This document shows, piece after piece, positions 26,651 through 35,940 of a DNA stretch of 64,000 nt. Each line of letters begins with the position of its first letter. Within the stretch, counting starts at the first letter, position 1. The stretch is from contig JAGIBN010000004.1 in NCBI GenBank assembly GCA_017744315.1, forward strand, positions 124,001 to 188,000, written 5' to 3'. The notes beneath the pieces were generated by a model, which was not told where the DNA came from, ran no database searches, and saw nothing but the letters and a program-made list of their open reading frames with translations. Source of the DNA: Porphyrobacter sp. (GTDB lineage: Bacteria > Pseudomonadota > Alphaproteobacteria > Sphingomonadales > Sphingomonadaceae). The translations under genes and the position numbers were made by a program.

Positions 26651-27067
26651 ATGAGCGTTAAGGCACCGAAGGGTATCAAGACGGCAGCCGCTGGGACCGT
26701 GGACAAGGTCAAGGGGACCATCTCAAAGGTTCCCGGGCCCAGCTCCAATCCGGCGACCAACATCCTGATCTGGGATATCGCCACGCGTGGCGTGGTGATG
26801 ATTGTCGGCCGCCAGATCGAGAAGGCCATGCTCCGCATGCGCTACGACCAGGACAAGGCTTCCGACATCGTCAAGGGTCGCACGATGGTGAAGTCGATGA
26901 CCGCGACAGGCGCGGCGCGCGTGGCATCGAAGTCGATTCCGGGATTGCTGGCCGTGACAGGCGCGCTCCTGGCGAAGACCGCGTTCGATCGAGGGTACAG
27001 CAAGCGGGAATCGCGCCGACGCGGTGAAAAGACGCTGTCGGACCAGGCTGCCAACGCCGAAGAATAA
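26651..27067 (+). CDS. Conserved hypothetical protein with hydrophobic C-terminal helix
   Basis: 138 residues. A Lys-rich N-terminus (MSVKAPKGIKTAAAG) is followed by NILIWDIATRGVVMIVGRQI, a basic segment and a hydrophobic helix (SIPGLLAVTGALLAKTAF) before a charged tail. AAGGAG lies just upstream. I recognise it as the kind of hypothetical protein kept beside gmk in sphingomonads, but know no function. It may be peripheral to the membrane. Confidence 0.6.
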   Translation: MSVKAPKGIKTAAAGTVDKVKGTISKVPGPSSNPATNILIWDIATRGVVMIVGRQIEKAMLRMRYDQDKASDIVKGRTMVKSMTATGAARVASKSIPGLLAVTGALLAKTAFDRGYSKRESRRRGEKTLSDQAANAEE

Positions 27068-27110
27068 CGTCGCTCTTGATTTCACCGGCTCCGCTGCGCC
27101 AACAGCGCAC

Positions 27111-27758
27111 ATGGCGGATTCGACCTCTCACTCCTCCCCCCTCCCGCGCCGCGGGCTCATGCTCATCCTGTCCTCGCCCTCGGGCGCAGGGAAGACGACG
27201 ATCGCGCGCAAGCTCCTGGCCGAGGATGCCAACCTGCGCATGTCGGTATCGGTCACCACCCGGCCCATGCGTCCGGGCGAAGTCGATGGGCACGATTACC
27301 ACTTCACCCACCTGCCGGGCTTCAACAAGATGGTCGAGGCTGATGCCTTCCTCGAATGGGCGGAAGTCTTCGGCAATTGCTACGGCACCCCGCGCGCGCA
27401 GATACGCGAGGGATTGGAGAGCGGGCACGACTTCCTGTTCGACGTCGACTGGCAGGGCGCCCAGCAGCTCTCGCAGCGGGCAGGCGCGGACGTGGTCTCC
27501 GTCTTCCTGCTGCCGCCGAGCATTGCCGAGCTTGAATCCCGCCTGCGCTCGCGCGGGACCGACAGCGACGAGGTCATCGCCGGCCGAATGGATCGCGCAC
27601 GGTCGGAGATCAGCCATTGGGACGGCTATGACTATGTCGTGGTCAATCACGACATCGAAGCCTGCTTCAAGCGCGTGCGCACGATCCTTGAGGCCGAACG
27701 CCTGCGTCGTGCACGACAGACCGGCCTGGTCGATTTCGTCCGCGAACTGACCCGCTAA
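27111..27758 (+). CDS. gmk: Guanylate kinase
   Basis: 215 residues from the ATG at 27111; the frame is open further upstream but overlaps the previous gene. P-loop LSSPSGAGKTTIARKL, the GMP-binding SVTTRPMRPGEVDGHDYHF, and DVDWQGAQQL are all intact. It phosphorylates GMP to GDP and is essential. Its stop is 1 nt from the convergent S8 protease stop, so no separate terminator is visible between them. Confidence 0.95.
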   Translation: MADSTSHSSPLPRRGLMLILSSPSGAGKTTIARKLLAEDANLRMSVSVTTRPMRPGEVDGHDYHFTHLPGFNKMVEADAFLEWAEVFGNCYGTPRAQIREGLESGHDFLFDVDWQGAQQLSQRAGADVVSVFLLPPSIAELESRLRSRGTDSDEVIAGRMDRARSEISHWDGYDYVVVNHDIEACFKRVRTILEAERLRRARQTGLVDFVRELTR

Positions 27759-27759
27759 A

Positions 27760-30132
27760 TTAGAACTCCCGCGCCCACCGCAACGCCGCGCCCGCGTCGT
27801 CAGGCAAGGCCGCGTAGTGACCCGGATCGACGCGATAGAACAGGCTGACGGCAGCATTGCCGTCGAGCAGCGGACCGCGCCAGGCCAGCTCGGCCAACAG
27901 TTCCCGGCCCGTCGGCGAAAGTCCCAGCGCCCGCATGTCGTAGCCCGGCTGCAGCGTTTCGTAGCTATAGCTGGTCGGAAGGTTCAGGTTGAGCGATCCG
28001 CTTTCCACCCGCAACGGCTGAGAAACCCGGAAGCCCAGCGCGTCGTCCTGCGACAGCACCGCGCGCCGCTCCAGGTCGAACGACCAGGCCGTGCTGGAAA
28101 TGCGCGAGCCTGGAGCGACCAATCCGCCTGCGTGCGCCTTGGTCTCGCCGTGACGCAAGGCTGCGCCCAGCCGCCAGCCTGCCGCGAGCTCCCAGCCGAA
28201 CTGGGCATCGAGGAAGATCGTGTCCGATCCCGTAAGGCCGAAGGCGTCGTGGAAGCGGCCACCGAGGAGCGTCCGCTCCTCCGCCAGCAATGAAAGCGCG
28301 ACTGAGGTGTCGAGCTCGCCAAAGCGCCGGTCGAAGGCCACCGAATAAGTTGAGGCTGCACCGTCGAATTGATGCCCGCGCATCTCGTAGGCGCGGCGGA
28401 CATCCTCTCCGTTCAACACTTCGCCACGTTCTGCGGCAAAGGTCACACCCCACCCCTCGATCTGTTTGCGCAGCGCGAAAGAGACGTCGCTCCGGTTGAG
28501 CGAGCCGGTGTCGCCGGCCGCTTCCTGCGCGATCATGAAGGCCGGGCGATCCTGCCCCTGGAGTTGCGCGACGAGACCGTTTGCATTCTCGGCATAAGCG
28601 AAACCGATTGCCAGGTCCGGGGCCAGGCGAGTGGCGACCCGGGCAGCGAGGACTCTTGCCTGTTCAGCATCTTCAAGATCGAGGCGCAGATCGCCCTGGC
28701 GCAAGCCCAGATGCGGATCAGAGGCATCGATCGAAAAGGCCACCGAGGTGTTTGCCGAACCGAGCGAGACCTGCCGCTGCTGCGCCCCCACCGCGTTGCG
28801 AAGTCTTTCAGCCGGAGCTGCTCCTCGCAGGGTCCCCGCGAGGTCGGTTTGGTACGCCCGCCGATACTTGTCGAGCACGATGGCCGGAAGCGCGGATGCC
28901 GCAAAGGCATCACCCATCGCCGGCGCGCCGGTCGCGGTCATATTGTTGAGAGCGATCGCAGAACCGCTGCCTGCCAGCGACAAGGTCCCGATGGGCTGAA
29001 ACGCCCGGGCGATATCGAGGATGCCTCGACCAAAGACCGTGTCCGTACCCGGCGTCCCCACATCGTAGGCAGAGCTCAACAGGATATCGGCAATCTCGCG
29101 CCCGGTGAGGTTTGGAAACGCCTGGGCCAGAAGCGCGGCCGCAGCCGAAACCTGTGGCGTGGAGAAGCTGGTTCCGGAAAGAAGATAATCCGTTCCGTTC
29201 TCCCGCACGCAGCAAACGTCGTCCCCGAGAGCAGTCATGTAATGTGTGTTCTGCGTGCCGGCCTTGTTGCTGAAGCTCGAGATGGAACCGTCGGTATCCA
29301 CCGAACCGACAATGATCACACCGCCTGCAGCTGCCGTATCCAGGAGGGTGGCAAAGCTCTCCGGCTGATCCAGACCTTCGTTCCCGGCCGCAAGGACGAT
29401 CAGGACTCCACGATTGGCGGCGTCGGCGACCGCGTTGCGGACCACGGTCGTCGCCCCATCGCCACCGAGCGAGATGTTGATGACCTTGGCGCCATTGTCA
29501 GCGGCATAAGTGATCGCAGTGGCAATCGCGCTATCCGAAAAGACGCAACCCGACGCGGACCCCGAACTACTGGGCACGCACGATCCCACATCGTCCGTCC
29601 GCAAGGCCATGATGGTGGACTCATAGGCGATGCCGACAACGCCACTGTTGTTGCGGGCCGCGCTCGCGAAGGTCGCCACGCGCGTGCCGTGATTGTCCGA
29701 GCCCGAAATGTCTCGGCCGGCATTGAGGACGTCCTTCGAGAGCGGGGAGATGCGCCCGGCGAACTCCGGGTTGTTCACGTCAACGCCAGTGTCGACGAAG
29801 GCAATCGTGACCCCCTTCCCCGTGCTCCCGGCTCCCCAGGCCGTGGCCGCGTTGTGGGCGACCGGCCCATCAGAGCGCCTGTACTCCGCGGTATCGAAGC
29901 CCGCTGGCACCGGCTGCTTCGGCGGCAAGCCGGAGTTCGGCGTCGGAGTAGGGGTCGGGACCGGCGCAGGTGTCGGGCTTGGTGTCGGCACGGGAGTTGG
30001 TGTGGGAGAGGTCACGGGCGGCGGCGCGCTGATCGGCCCGCCGCTCGAACTTCCGCCACAGGCCGCGAGAAGGCTGATCGAAGTCAGGGCCAGGACCCTT
30101 GGGGCTATGCGAGAAACCTCTTTCATAACCAA
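27760..30132 (-). CDS. Lipoprotein subtilisin-family (S8) protease with beta-rich C-terminal domain
   Basis: 790 residues. The lipoprotein signal has lipobox LLAAC (Cys25), then a Pro/Thr linker (about 35-75). The S8 domain has D114 (FVDTGVD), H148 (DNHGTRVA), oxyanion N251 (AAGNEG) and S322 (SGTSFSTPQ). Residues about 400-790 are rich in alternating strands and end in Phe (WAREF), as in autotransporter-type barrels. The TTG at 30132 is favoured because GGGAGG lies 8 nt upstream; an ATG two codons later would be 14 nt from it. It is probably outer-membrane associated or surface exposed, with the target protein unknown. Confidence 0.82.
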   Translation of the reverse strand: MVMKEVSRIAPRVLALTSISLLAACGGSSSGGPISAPPPVTSPTPTPVPTPSPTPAPVPTPTPTPNSGLPPKQPVPAGFDTAEYRRSDGPVAHNAATAWGAGSTGKGVTIAFVDTGVDVNNPEFAGRISPLSKDVLNAGRDISGSDNHGTRVATFASAARNNSGVVGIAYESTIMALRTDDVGSCVPSSSGSASGCVFSDSAIATAITYAADNGAKVINISLGGDGATTVVRNAVADAANRGVLIVLAAGNEGLDQPESFATLLDTAAAGGVIIVGSVDTDGSISSFSNKAGTQNTHYMTALGDDVCCVRENGTDYLLSGTSFSTPQVSAAAALLAQAFPNLTGREIADILLSSAYDVGTPGTDTVFGRGILDIARAFQPIGTLSLAGSGSAIALNNMTATGAPAMGDAFAASALPAIVLDKYRRAYQTDLAGTLRGAAPAERLRNAVGAQQRQVSLGSANTSVAFSIDASDPHLGLRQGDLRLDLEDAEQARVLAARVATRLAPDLAIGFAYAENANGLVAQLQGQDRPAFMIAQEAAGDTGSLNRSDVSFALRKQIEGWGVTFAAERGEVLNGEDVRRAYEMRGHQFDGAASTYSVAFDRRFGELDTSVALSLLAEERTLLGGRFHDAFGLTGSDTIFLDAQFGWELAAGWRLGAALRHGETKAHAGGLVAPGSRISSTAWSFDLERRAVLSQDDALGFRVSQPLRVESGSLNLNLPTSYSYETLQPGYDMRALGLSPTGRELLAELAWRGPLLDGNAAVSLFYRVDPGHYAALPDDAGAALRWAREF

Positions 30133-30291
30133 AGACTTACCCTCCCGATTGTTCCACTTCGGTTGGATTGACCCTCCGTGGAAACCGCTATCGAGCCGGT
30201 AGAATTTGTTATCGCGCCTTGCCCCTAGCCCCCCTCAAAGCTAGCGGCGCTAACGCGTTGGGCCCGACCCATGGCCAAATCAGGAGATACC

Positions 30292-31131
30292 ATGTCCGCC
30301 GACCTCGAGAAAGCTATCGCCCAGGCCTGGGAAGACCGTGCCAATGTCACGCCGGCGAGCAGCCAGGTGCGCGAGCCGGTGGAAGCCGCTCTGGAGCTTT
30401 TGGACAGCGGCAAGGCTCGCGTCGCCGAACCGGACAGCCAGGGTGGCTGGAAGGTCAATCAGTGGCTCAAGCAAGCGGTGCTCCTGTCGTTCCGCCTCAA
30501 CGACAACAACCTGATCGAAGGCGGCGCCGCCGGCGCCCCCGCGTTCGACAAGGTGCCGAGCAAGTTCGAAGGCTGGGGCGAGAACCGCTTCCGTGACGCC
30601 GGCTTCCGCGTGGTGCCGGGTGCAGTCGCCCGTCGCGGCAGCTACATCGCCAAGGGCGTAGTGCTGATGCCGAGCTTCGTGAACATCGGCGCCTATGTCG
30701 ATGAAGGCACCATGGTCGACACCTGGGCGACCGTCGGCAGCTGCGCGCAGATCGGCAAGAACGTCCACATCTCGGGCGGTGCCGGGATCGGCGGCGTGCT
30801 CGAGCCGCTCCAGGCCGGACCGGTAATCATCGGTGACGGCGCGTTCATCGGCGCTCGCTCCGAAGTGGCCGAAGGCGTGCGCGTGGGCGAAGGCGCAGTG
30901 CTTTCGATGGGTGTCTATCTCGGCGCCTCGACCAAGATCATCGACCGGGCGACCGGCGAAGTTCACCAGGGCGTCGTGCCCCCTTACGCAGTGGTCGTGC
31001 CGGGCAGCCTGCCGGGCAAGCCGCTGCCCGACGGCACGCCGGGCCCGTCGCTCTATTGCGCGGTGATCGTGAAGACCGTCGACGCTCAGACGCGGTCCAA
31101 GACCGGCATCAACGAGTTGCTGCGCGACTAA
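30292..31131 (+). CDS. dapD: 2,3,4,5-tetrahydropyridine-2,6-dicarboxylate N-succinyltransferase
   Basis: 279 residues from the ATG at 30292, chosen over the ATG at 30271 because CAGGAGA precedes it. A helical N-domain leads into a left-handed beta-helix of hexapeptide repeats ([39 protein letters not shown]). DapD makes N-succinyl-2-amino-6-ketopimelate in lysine and diaminopimelate synthesis. Confidence 0.95.
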   Translation: MSADLEKAIAQAWEDRANVTPASSQVREPVEAALELLDSGKARVAEPDSQGGWKVNQWLKQAVLLSFRLNDNNLIEGGAAGAPAFDKVPSKFEGWGENRFRDAGFRVVPGAVARRGSYIAKGVVLMPSFVNIGAYVDEGTMVDTWATVGSCAQIGKNVHISGGAGIGGVLEPLQAGPVIIGDGAFIGARSEVAEGVRVGEGAVLSMGVYLGASTKIIDRATGEVHQGVVPPYAVVVPGSLPGKPLPDGTPGPSLYCAVIVKTVDAQTRSKTGINELLRD

Positions 31132-31260
31132 TCGGATTACCTTCTGGCTGGGGTAAGTCCAAGGGCTTCCCCCAGCCGCGCCCAACGGAACATTCTCTGG
31201 CCCAGACCGTATTTTCCCGGTGGTCGCGCCCGCGTTCGGGCGGATAACGGGAGGCCGTGA

Positions 31261-31611
31261 ATGGCAAACGAGCAAGACGAGATCCATGCCGAGACCGATG
31301 CCGCACGGGCAGGGTCGACCCCGCACATCGTCCGCTGGATCCTGATTTTAAGTCTCTTCGCAGCGATCGTCGCCCTGTCGCTGATCTGGATCACCGGCGC
31401 CGCGACCCGCGGTCCGGGTCCTCAGAACGTCGAATATACCGAGGCCGCTCCGGGCAGTTCGACTGAGGGCAGCACGACCGACAGCATTGTCGGTGAGCAT
31501 GCCGATGAACTGAAAGCGCCGAAGGTGGACGACGTGGGTTCGTCTCCGTTGCCGACCGTCGAAAACCGGACCGAACCGGCCCCCTCTCCGACACCCAATA
31601 CCGGCAACTGA
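31261..31611 (+). CDS. Single-pass membrane protein, acidic exported tail
   Basis: 116 residues. A charged N-terminus precedes one membrane helix (IVRWILILSLFAAIVALSLI, about residues 23-45). A low-complexity Ser/Thr/Pro/Glu tail follows and should face the periplasm. GGGAGG lies 8-12 nt before the ATG. It follows dapD by 129 bp. I see no known domain. Confidence 0.6.
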   Translation: MANEQDEIHAETDAARAGSTPHIVRWILILSLFAAIVALSLIWITGAATRGPGPQNVEYTEAAPGSSTEGSTTDSIVGEHADELKAPKVDDVGSSPLPTVENRTEPAPSPTPNTGN

Positions 31612-31640
31612 CGAAACCTGATCTGGCTGAACTCCCAGCG

Positions 31641-32246
31641 CTAGACGCCGGGGGTGACAGCCTGTCGTGGCACCGCGACTTTGCGCAACAGCTGCGAAGC
31701 AATGTCCAGGACCTGCAGCCGTGTGGCGTACTTGGCCACTACGCCATCGTCTTCAGCGAGTGCATCGGCCAGCGCCTCGATCGCGGCGGCTGCGTTCAAC
31801 AGATCCGAACTTGTGATCGGCGTCGGTTCGAGATTGGTCCGCGGCTGAGCGTTGGTGTCGATCCGCGCCTCTTTCACCTCGTGGACGATCCGATCGACAT
31901 CCTGCTGCCTGGTGCCGCTGCCGGTGGGCAGCCAATCGGAAACGTCGATCTCGCTGTCAAAACAGAGTCCGGCTTTACGGGGCTGACGCCAGACGACCTT
32001 GCCCGACACGCTCAGCCCAGAGCGCACAAGCCTCAGCGGCTCGCCGATATTGGGAAGCGTCTCTCCTTCGATGAGAGCGCCGCCAGCCGACATGTTTCTG
32101 ATCTTGATCGGACCGGAGACGGACGAGGCAGCCATATTGGCCAGCACGAACATGCTGGTTCGCGGATGCGCGCGGTTCCCTTGTCCTTCTGCGTCCACGT
32201 TCAACGGCCTCCGATCTCCCGCGTAGGAGATTATGGTGAGCGCCAA
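31641..32246 (-). CDS. PilZ-domain protein
   Basis: 201 residues. Residues about 25-105 carry a PilZ-like barrel: RAHPRTSMFVLANM, IRNMSAGGALIEGE (the NxSxxG-type motif) and GKVVWRQPRKAGLCFDSEID. The N-terminal Arg motif is weak (RAHPR), so c-di-GMP binding may be reduced. A helical tail follows. The start is a TTG with poor ribosome-binding site, so the N-terminus is uncertain. It could be an effector of the diguanylate cyclase at about 36 kb, though that is not shown. Confidence 0.7.
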   Translation of the reverse strand: MALTIISYAGDRRPLNVDAEGQGNRAHPRTSMFVLANMAASSVSGPIKIRNMSAGGALIEGETLPNIGEPLRLVRSGLSVSGKVVWRQPRKAGLCFDSEIDVSDWLPTGSGTRQQDVDRIVHEVKEARIDTNAQPRTNLEPTPITSSDLLNAAAAIEALADALAEDDGVVAKYATRLQVLDIASQLLRKVAVPRQAVTPGV

Positions 32247-32442
32247 CTTGCCCGTAAGCTAGGTAGTTTCACGTATAAGGCCGCTACATCACTCCGCCGT
32301 GTTCAGGCCCCTCGGTCGATGCCCGTTCCAAATCCTCTTCGCAGGACGGAGCGCCCTAAATATCGACCCGGTAATCGTTGTGAAAAGCCGCACTCTATGG
32401 CAATATAGACTGAATAGAACGCTGCGATCGGGGAGATGCAAA

Positions 32443-33630
32443 ATGCCCCTGAGGCTCGATGCGATCAAGTTCAACCACGATCCCAATACCGTTCACAACA
32501 ACGCCATTAATATTCGGCGGAATGCTACGACTTTCGTCACCGTTCCGGAGTGGCGCGCGGGCGTAAGCGTCAATGCCGAGGACTCGCCCGCCGCCTACGT
32601 CAAAAAAGAGACCGCCGGCCACACCCTGACCATCCAGGCGCGCTTTCGCTGGACCTCGAAGCCCGATCGCGTGCGCATCCGGGCGATCGACGCGACGATT
32701 CGGGGCCATGGCCCCTCCGGCTGCCTGGGCTGGCTGTTCCGCCTGTTCCGGGCGCTGTTCGGTAATGTGCTGGGGGAGGTCAAAGCGCGGACCGTCAATT
32801 TCAATGGCCCGGGCCTGAGCGCCTGGGAGACCTTCGAGCTGCGCAAGACCCGGCTGCACAAGGTTGGCGTTGGCATCCGCATCACCTCCTGGCGCTGGCA
32901 GTATCGCCGCAAGCGCGGAGGGTGGAAGGACTTCGACACCTCGAACCACCGAATCTACGTGCTGCTCGAAACGCCGACGGCGCCGTGGCAGCAGGCACCC
33001 TACGCCGCGAGCAACACGCAGCTGCCGTGGACCGAAGTGCTCGACAAGGCCTGCGGCTGGGCATTCGGTGCGGTGGATCGCGACACTGCGGCAAAGCAGG
33101 TCACGCAGAGGGTCTACGATCTCGGCAATTCGGTGATCGAATACGACTGCCCCGGCGGCGGGAGCACCCGCTACGCCAGTCCAAACTTCGATTGCACCGC
33201 CTTCCTCGAACGCATCGCCGGCGGACCGGGCCGCGGGCAGTACGTAAACTGCACCGACTGCGCGACGTTCGTCTCCACGTTCGCCAATGTCCTGGGGTGC
33301 GACCTGTGGCAGTCGCGCATGGGCTTCTTCTTCGACCTCAACCCCCTCCTCGCGATCGGCTCGTCCACCTGGCAGACAGCCTGCGGCTGGGGCGGGTTCA
33401 GCTATCACGAGGTGCCCTGGAAGGACGCCTGCGGCGCGTCCGACCGGATGTACGACGCCTGCCTGCAGGTCGATGACGACGCCGACCCCACCAGCGCGCC
33501 CCACACCGGACTGCTGCCCGCCAACATGGTGTTCGGCACAGCAGGCAGCGGCGAGTATCGTACCAAGCTCTCGCCCTCGGGCACCTGCGATCCGCAACCG
33601 TCGACACGTGTCCGGCGTAGCGTGTTCTGA
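32443..33630 (+). CDS. Cys-rich protein with possible transglutaminase/papain-like domain
   Basis: 395 residues from the ATG at 32443, which has GGGAGA upstream; the open frame before it is not protein-like. No signal peptide. The N-terminal half (1-200) is strand-rich and contains a hydrophobic GCLGWLFRLFRALFGN. The C-terminal half has YVNCTDCATFVSTFANVLGC (Cys270, Cys273), later SYHEV (His322) and YDACLQVDD (Asp338/Asp344), an order of Cys, His, Asp compatible with a transglutaminase or papain-type active site. I do not recognise the family. The next gene follows by 17 bp and probably shares its transcript. Confidence 0.6.
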   Translation: MPLRLDAIKFNHDPNTVHNNAINIRRNATTFVTVPEWRAGVSVNAEDSPAAYVKKETAGHTLTIQARFRWTSKPDRVRIRAIDATIRGHGPSGCLGWLFRLFRALFGNVLGEVKARTVNFNGPGLSAWETFELRKTRLHKVGVGIRITSWRWQYRRKRGGWKDFDTSNHRIYVLLETPTAPWQQAPYAASNTQLPWTEVLDKACGWAFGAVDRDTAAKQVTQRVYDLGNSVIEYDCPGGGSTRYASPNFDCTAFLERIAGGPGRGQYVNCTDCATFVSTFANVLGCDLWQSRMGFFFDLNPLLAIGSSTWQTACGWGGFSYHEVPWKDACGASDRMYDACLQVDDDADPTSAPHTGLLPANMVFGTAGSGEYRTKLSPSGTCDPQPSTRVRRSVF

Positions 33631-33647
33631 CTAGCGGAGGAGCGCAT

Positions 33648-34157
33648 ATGGTCACGCAACACTATGAGGCCTTCCGCGAGCGGTTCGGGTTCGACGACTG
33701 GAAAGGCGCGAACCGGCTGGAGCAGGATCTGGAGGTGCACGATCTCGCCCTGCCCAGGGACTTGATCCCAGGCCTCGATGCGGAGCGGGTGCGCCACATC
33801 GATCCCGGTGACGGCACGCGGCTGCTGCGCGCATCGTGGACCGTACCGGACAAGCCGGGCGCGCTCCTGCTGCTGGACATCCGCGAGTGCCCCTCGCGCG
33901 AAGCTGCACATGAAGTGCTGCTCGAACTGCTCGCCAACATGCAATCGCCCGAAGTCCGCCGGATCGAGGATGCGCCCGGAGACGTGGCGTTCTCCTATGC
34001 TGCAGCCGTCGCTCTGATCTTCGCGCGCGGAAACCTTGCCGTCAGCCTGGCCAACGGCGGGTCCGAAATGGCCTCGGTCGAGCCGATCGCCCGCAAGATC
34101 GACGACTGGATCATCCGCAGCGGATCGTCATCGCCTCAACCTGCCAACATGGCCTGA
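33648..34157 (+). CDS. Hypothetical partner of the Cys-rich protein
   Basis: 169 residues, acidic, no signal peptide or membrane helix. Regular strand/helix pattern (LLRASWTVPDKPGALLLLDI, REAAHEVLLELLANMQ, VALIFARGNLAVSLANGG) suggests a compact alpha/beta fold. GGAGGAG lies 8 nt before the ATG. Its tight spacing to the preceding gene implies a functional pair; an inhibitor, chaperone or companion subunit are all possible. No family recognised. Confidence 0.6.
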   Translation: MVTQHYEAFRERFGFDDWKGANRLEQDLEVHDLALPRDLIPGLDAERVRHIDPGDGTRLLRASWTVPDKPGALLLLDIRECPSREAAHEVLLELLANMQSPEVRRIEDAPGDVAFSYAAAVALIFARGNLAVSLANGGSEMASVEPIARKIDDWIIRSGSSSPQPANMA

Positions 34158-34162
34158 GCGAA

Positions 34163-34945
34163 CTAAGGCTGCTCCCTACTCGGTATAAGGGCGACCAGCT
34201 TGTAGTCCGGCCGCTCCGCTGGGCTGAATGTGTGTTGGGCATAGCTGAGCAACCCATCCACGGGCTGCACAAACGTCCGGAGCCCACCTTCTCGAGCCAT
34301 CACGGTCTGCGCCTGCCATTCGTGCGCGAAGAGATCGGATTCGCTGCACAACTGACCGACCAGGCTGTCCAACGCGGCGTCGTTCAGCATGCGGGCGCAG
34401 TCCGCCCGGAACTCCGCCAGCAAGCGCCGCGCCCGCTCCTCCCAGTCCGGGAGCAGCTTTCGAGCCGAAGGCACGGTGAAGGTGTAACGCAAGAGGTTGC
34501 GCTGACAGTCATCGCCAAGCCAGTCTGCGAACAAGTTCTCGGCAGCTTCATTCCAGCAGCACGCGTTCCAGAAACGGTCCAGTCCATAAGCCGGATAGGG
34601 CAGCGCCTGGACGAGCGCGGACACCGCCTCGGGTGCTTGCGACGTCGCGATCGATTGGGGGGCAGCGGGATCGCGCCGCCCCGCCAGTTCGAACAGATAG
34701 ACGCGTTCGGCCGGCGTCAGGGCAAGCGCCGTCGCTAGACGCGCGAGCGTCTCGGACGAAACACTGATCTCCCGGCCTTGTTCGATCCACGCGCACCAGG
34801 TGACGCCGATCCCGGCGCGCGCGGCCAGCTCTTCGCGCCGCAGACCAGGCGTCCGGCGCCTTCGAACAACCGTGTCGGGTGTGGTGCGCTCACGATGCGA
34901 ACGGACGAACTGTCCTAGCAACTTGCGCCGTTCGTCCGCGTTCAT
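34163..34945 (-). CDS. XRE-family regulator with MmyB-like ligand domain
   Basis: 260 residues. The N-terminal HTH (TPGLRREELAARAGIGVTW, about 32-50) and RGREIS-type follow-on are typical of the XRE/MmyB group. The C-terminal PAS-like domain has ALPYPAYGLDRFWNACCWN and FADW...NLLRYTF. Such regulators bind fatty or acidic ligands and usually control the divergent gene. Divergent from a methyltransferase gene, with an inverted repeat between them. Confidence 0.85.
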   Translation of the reverse strand: MNADERRKLLGQFVRSHRERTTPDTVVRRRRTPGLRREELAARAGIGVTWCAWIEQGREISVSSETLARLATALALTPAERVYLFELAGRRDPAAPQSIATSQAPEAVSALVQALPYPAYGLDRFWNACCWNEAAENLFADWLGDDCQRNLLRYTFTVPSARKLLPDWEERARRLLAEFRADCARMLNDAALDSLVGQLCSESDLFAHEWQAQTVMAREGGLRTFVQPVDGLLSYAQHTFSPAERPDYKLVALIPSREQP

Positions 34946-34954
34946 GGGACCTCT

Positions 34955-34987
34955 TATAACAGGATAACTTTATCCATTGTAACAGGT
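34955..34987. promoter_or_regulatory. Candidate operator between XRE regulator and methyltransferase
   Basis: GGATAACTTTATCC (34962-34975) is a perfect inverted repeat with a 2-nt spacer, and it is flanked by two direct copies of TAACAGG (34957-34963 and 34981-34987). It lies 10-40 bp from the regulator start, where it could serve autoregulation and control of the divergent gene. Confidence 0.5.
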
Positions 34988-35023
34988 TTAGCGATGCTCT
35001 CCAGTCGCGACAGGAGAAAAACC

Positions 35024-35800
35024 ATGACCCGTTCCCATGATATCGTCGTTGAAGATCAATTCGGTATACAGGCCGCAGCCTATGTCGCGAGCAGTGTCCA
35101 CGCCGCCGGAGAGGACCTCGATGCCTTGGAGGCGGTAGCCGAACGCGAGCGACCCGATCGCGCCGCGGACCTCGGCTCAGGCGGTGGTCACGTCGCCTAT
35201 CGGTTGGCGGGCCATGCGCGGTCCGTCACCGCCATCGACCTGTCGTCAGCGATGATGAGTGCGGTTCGGGACGCGGCCCGGCAGCGCGGGCTCTCGAATA
35301 TCGAAACGTGCGTCGCGCCGGCGGAGGCTCTGCCGTTCGAGGACGCCACCTTCGACCTGCTGGGCTGCCGCTTTTCCGCCCACCACTGGCGCGATTTCGA
35401 TGCGGGGCTGCGAGAAGCGCGGCGCGTCCTGAAGCCGGGCGCCACGGCGATCTTCATCGACGTTGTGTCGCCTGGGTTCGCGCTCTTCGACACACATCTG
35501 CAGGCCGTCGAGCTGCTCCGTGATCCGTCCCATGTGCGCAACTACGCGGAAGGTGAGTGGACAGCGGCGCTCGCTCGCGCGGGCTTCCGCGTGCGCAGCA
35601 CGCAGAAGCGACGGTTGCGAATGGACTATCAGTCGTGGGTCGACCGCATGCGGACGCCTGCCCCCCACCGGGACGCGATCCGCTCTCTTCAGCAGTGCGC
35701 TTCGGCCGAAACGGCCACCTACTTCGGTATCGAACCGGACGGATCGTTCTCGCTCGACACCTTGCAAATCGGGGCGACCGCCTGTCGCGCACGGGTCTGA
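35024..35800 (+). CDS. SAM-dependent class I methyltransferase
   Basis: 258 residues from the ATG at 35024, with AGGAGAAA upstream. Methyltransferase_11 fold with motif I AADLGSGGGHVAYRL, the acidic residue in VTAIDLSSAM and post-I APAEALPFEDATFDLLGCRF. It resembles UbiE/menG-like small-molecule methylases; the substrate is unknown. Divergent from the XRE regulator and probably its target. Confidence 0.82.
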   Translation: MTRSHDIVVEDQFGIQAAAYVASSVHAAGEDLDALEAVAERERPDRAADLGSGGGHVAYRLAGHARSVTAIDLSSAMMSAVRDAARQRGLSNIETCVAPAEALPFEDATFDLLGCRFSAHHWRDFDAGLREARRVLKPGATAIFIDVVSPGFALFDTHLQAVELLRDPSHVRNYAEGEWTAALARAGFRVRSTQKRRLRMDYQSWVDRMRTPAPHRDAIRSLQQCASAETATYFGIEPDGSFSLDTLQIGATACRARV

Positions 35801-35940
35801 TCGGCCCGGCCGATAACCAACATCAAAGGCAAACGAAGGCAGTTTCTATTTCGTTAGCGACTGCGCTGTAAGGAGGAGTCTCACCGGGGGGTGCGGCACG
35901 GGCGCAAGCGCGCTGTGCCGTCTTTCCCACCACCAAAGGT

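Noticed and set aside
28369-30171. 600-codon frame opposite the S8 protease
   Set aside because: The protease frame has a complete catalytic triad and lipobox; the opposite frame has no recognisable feature.
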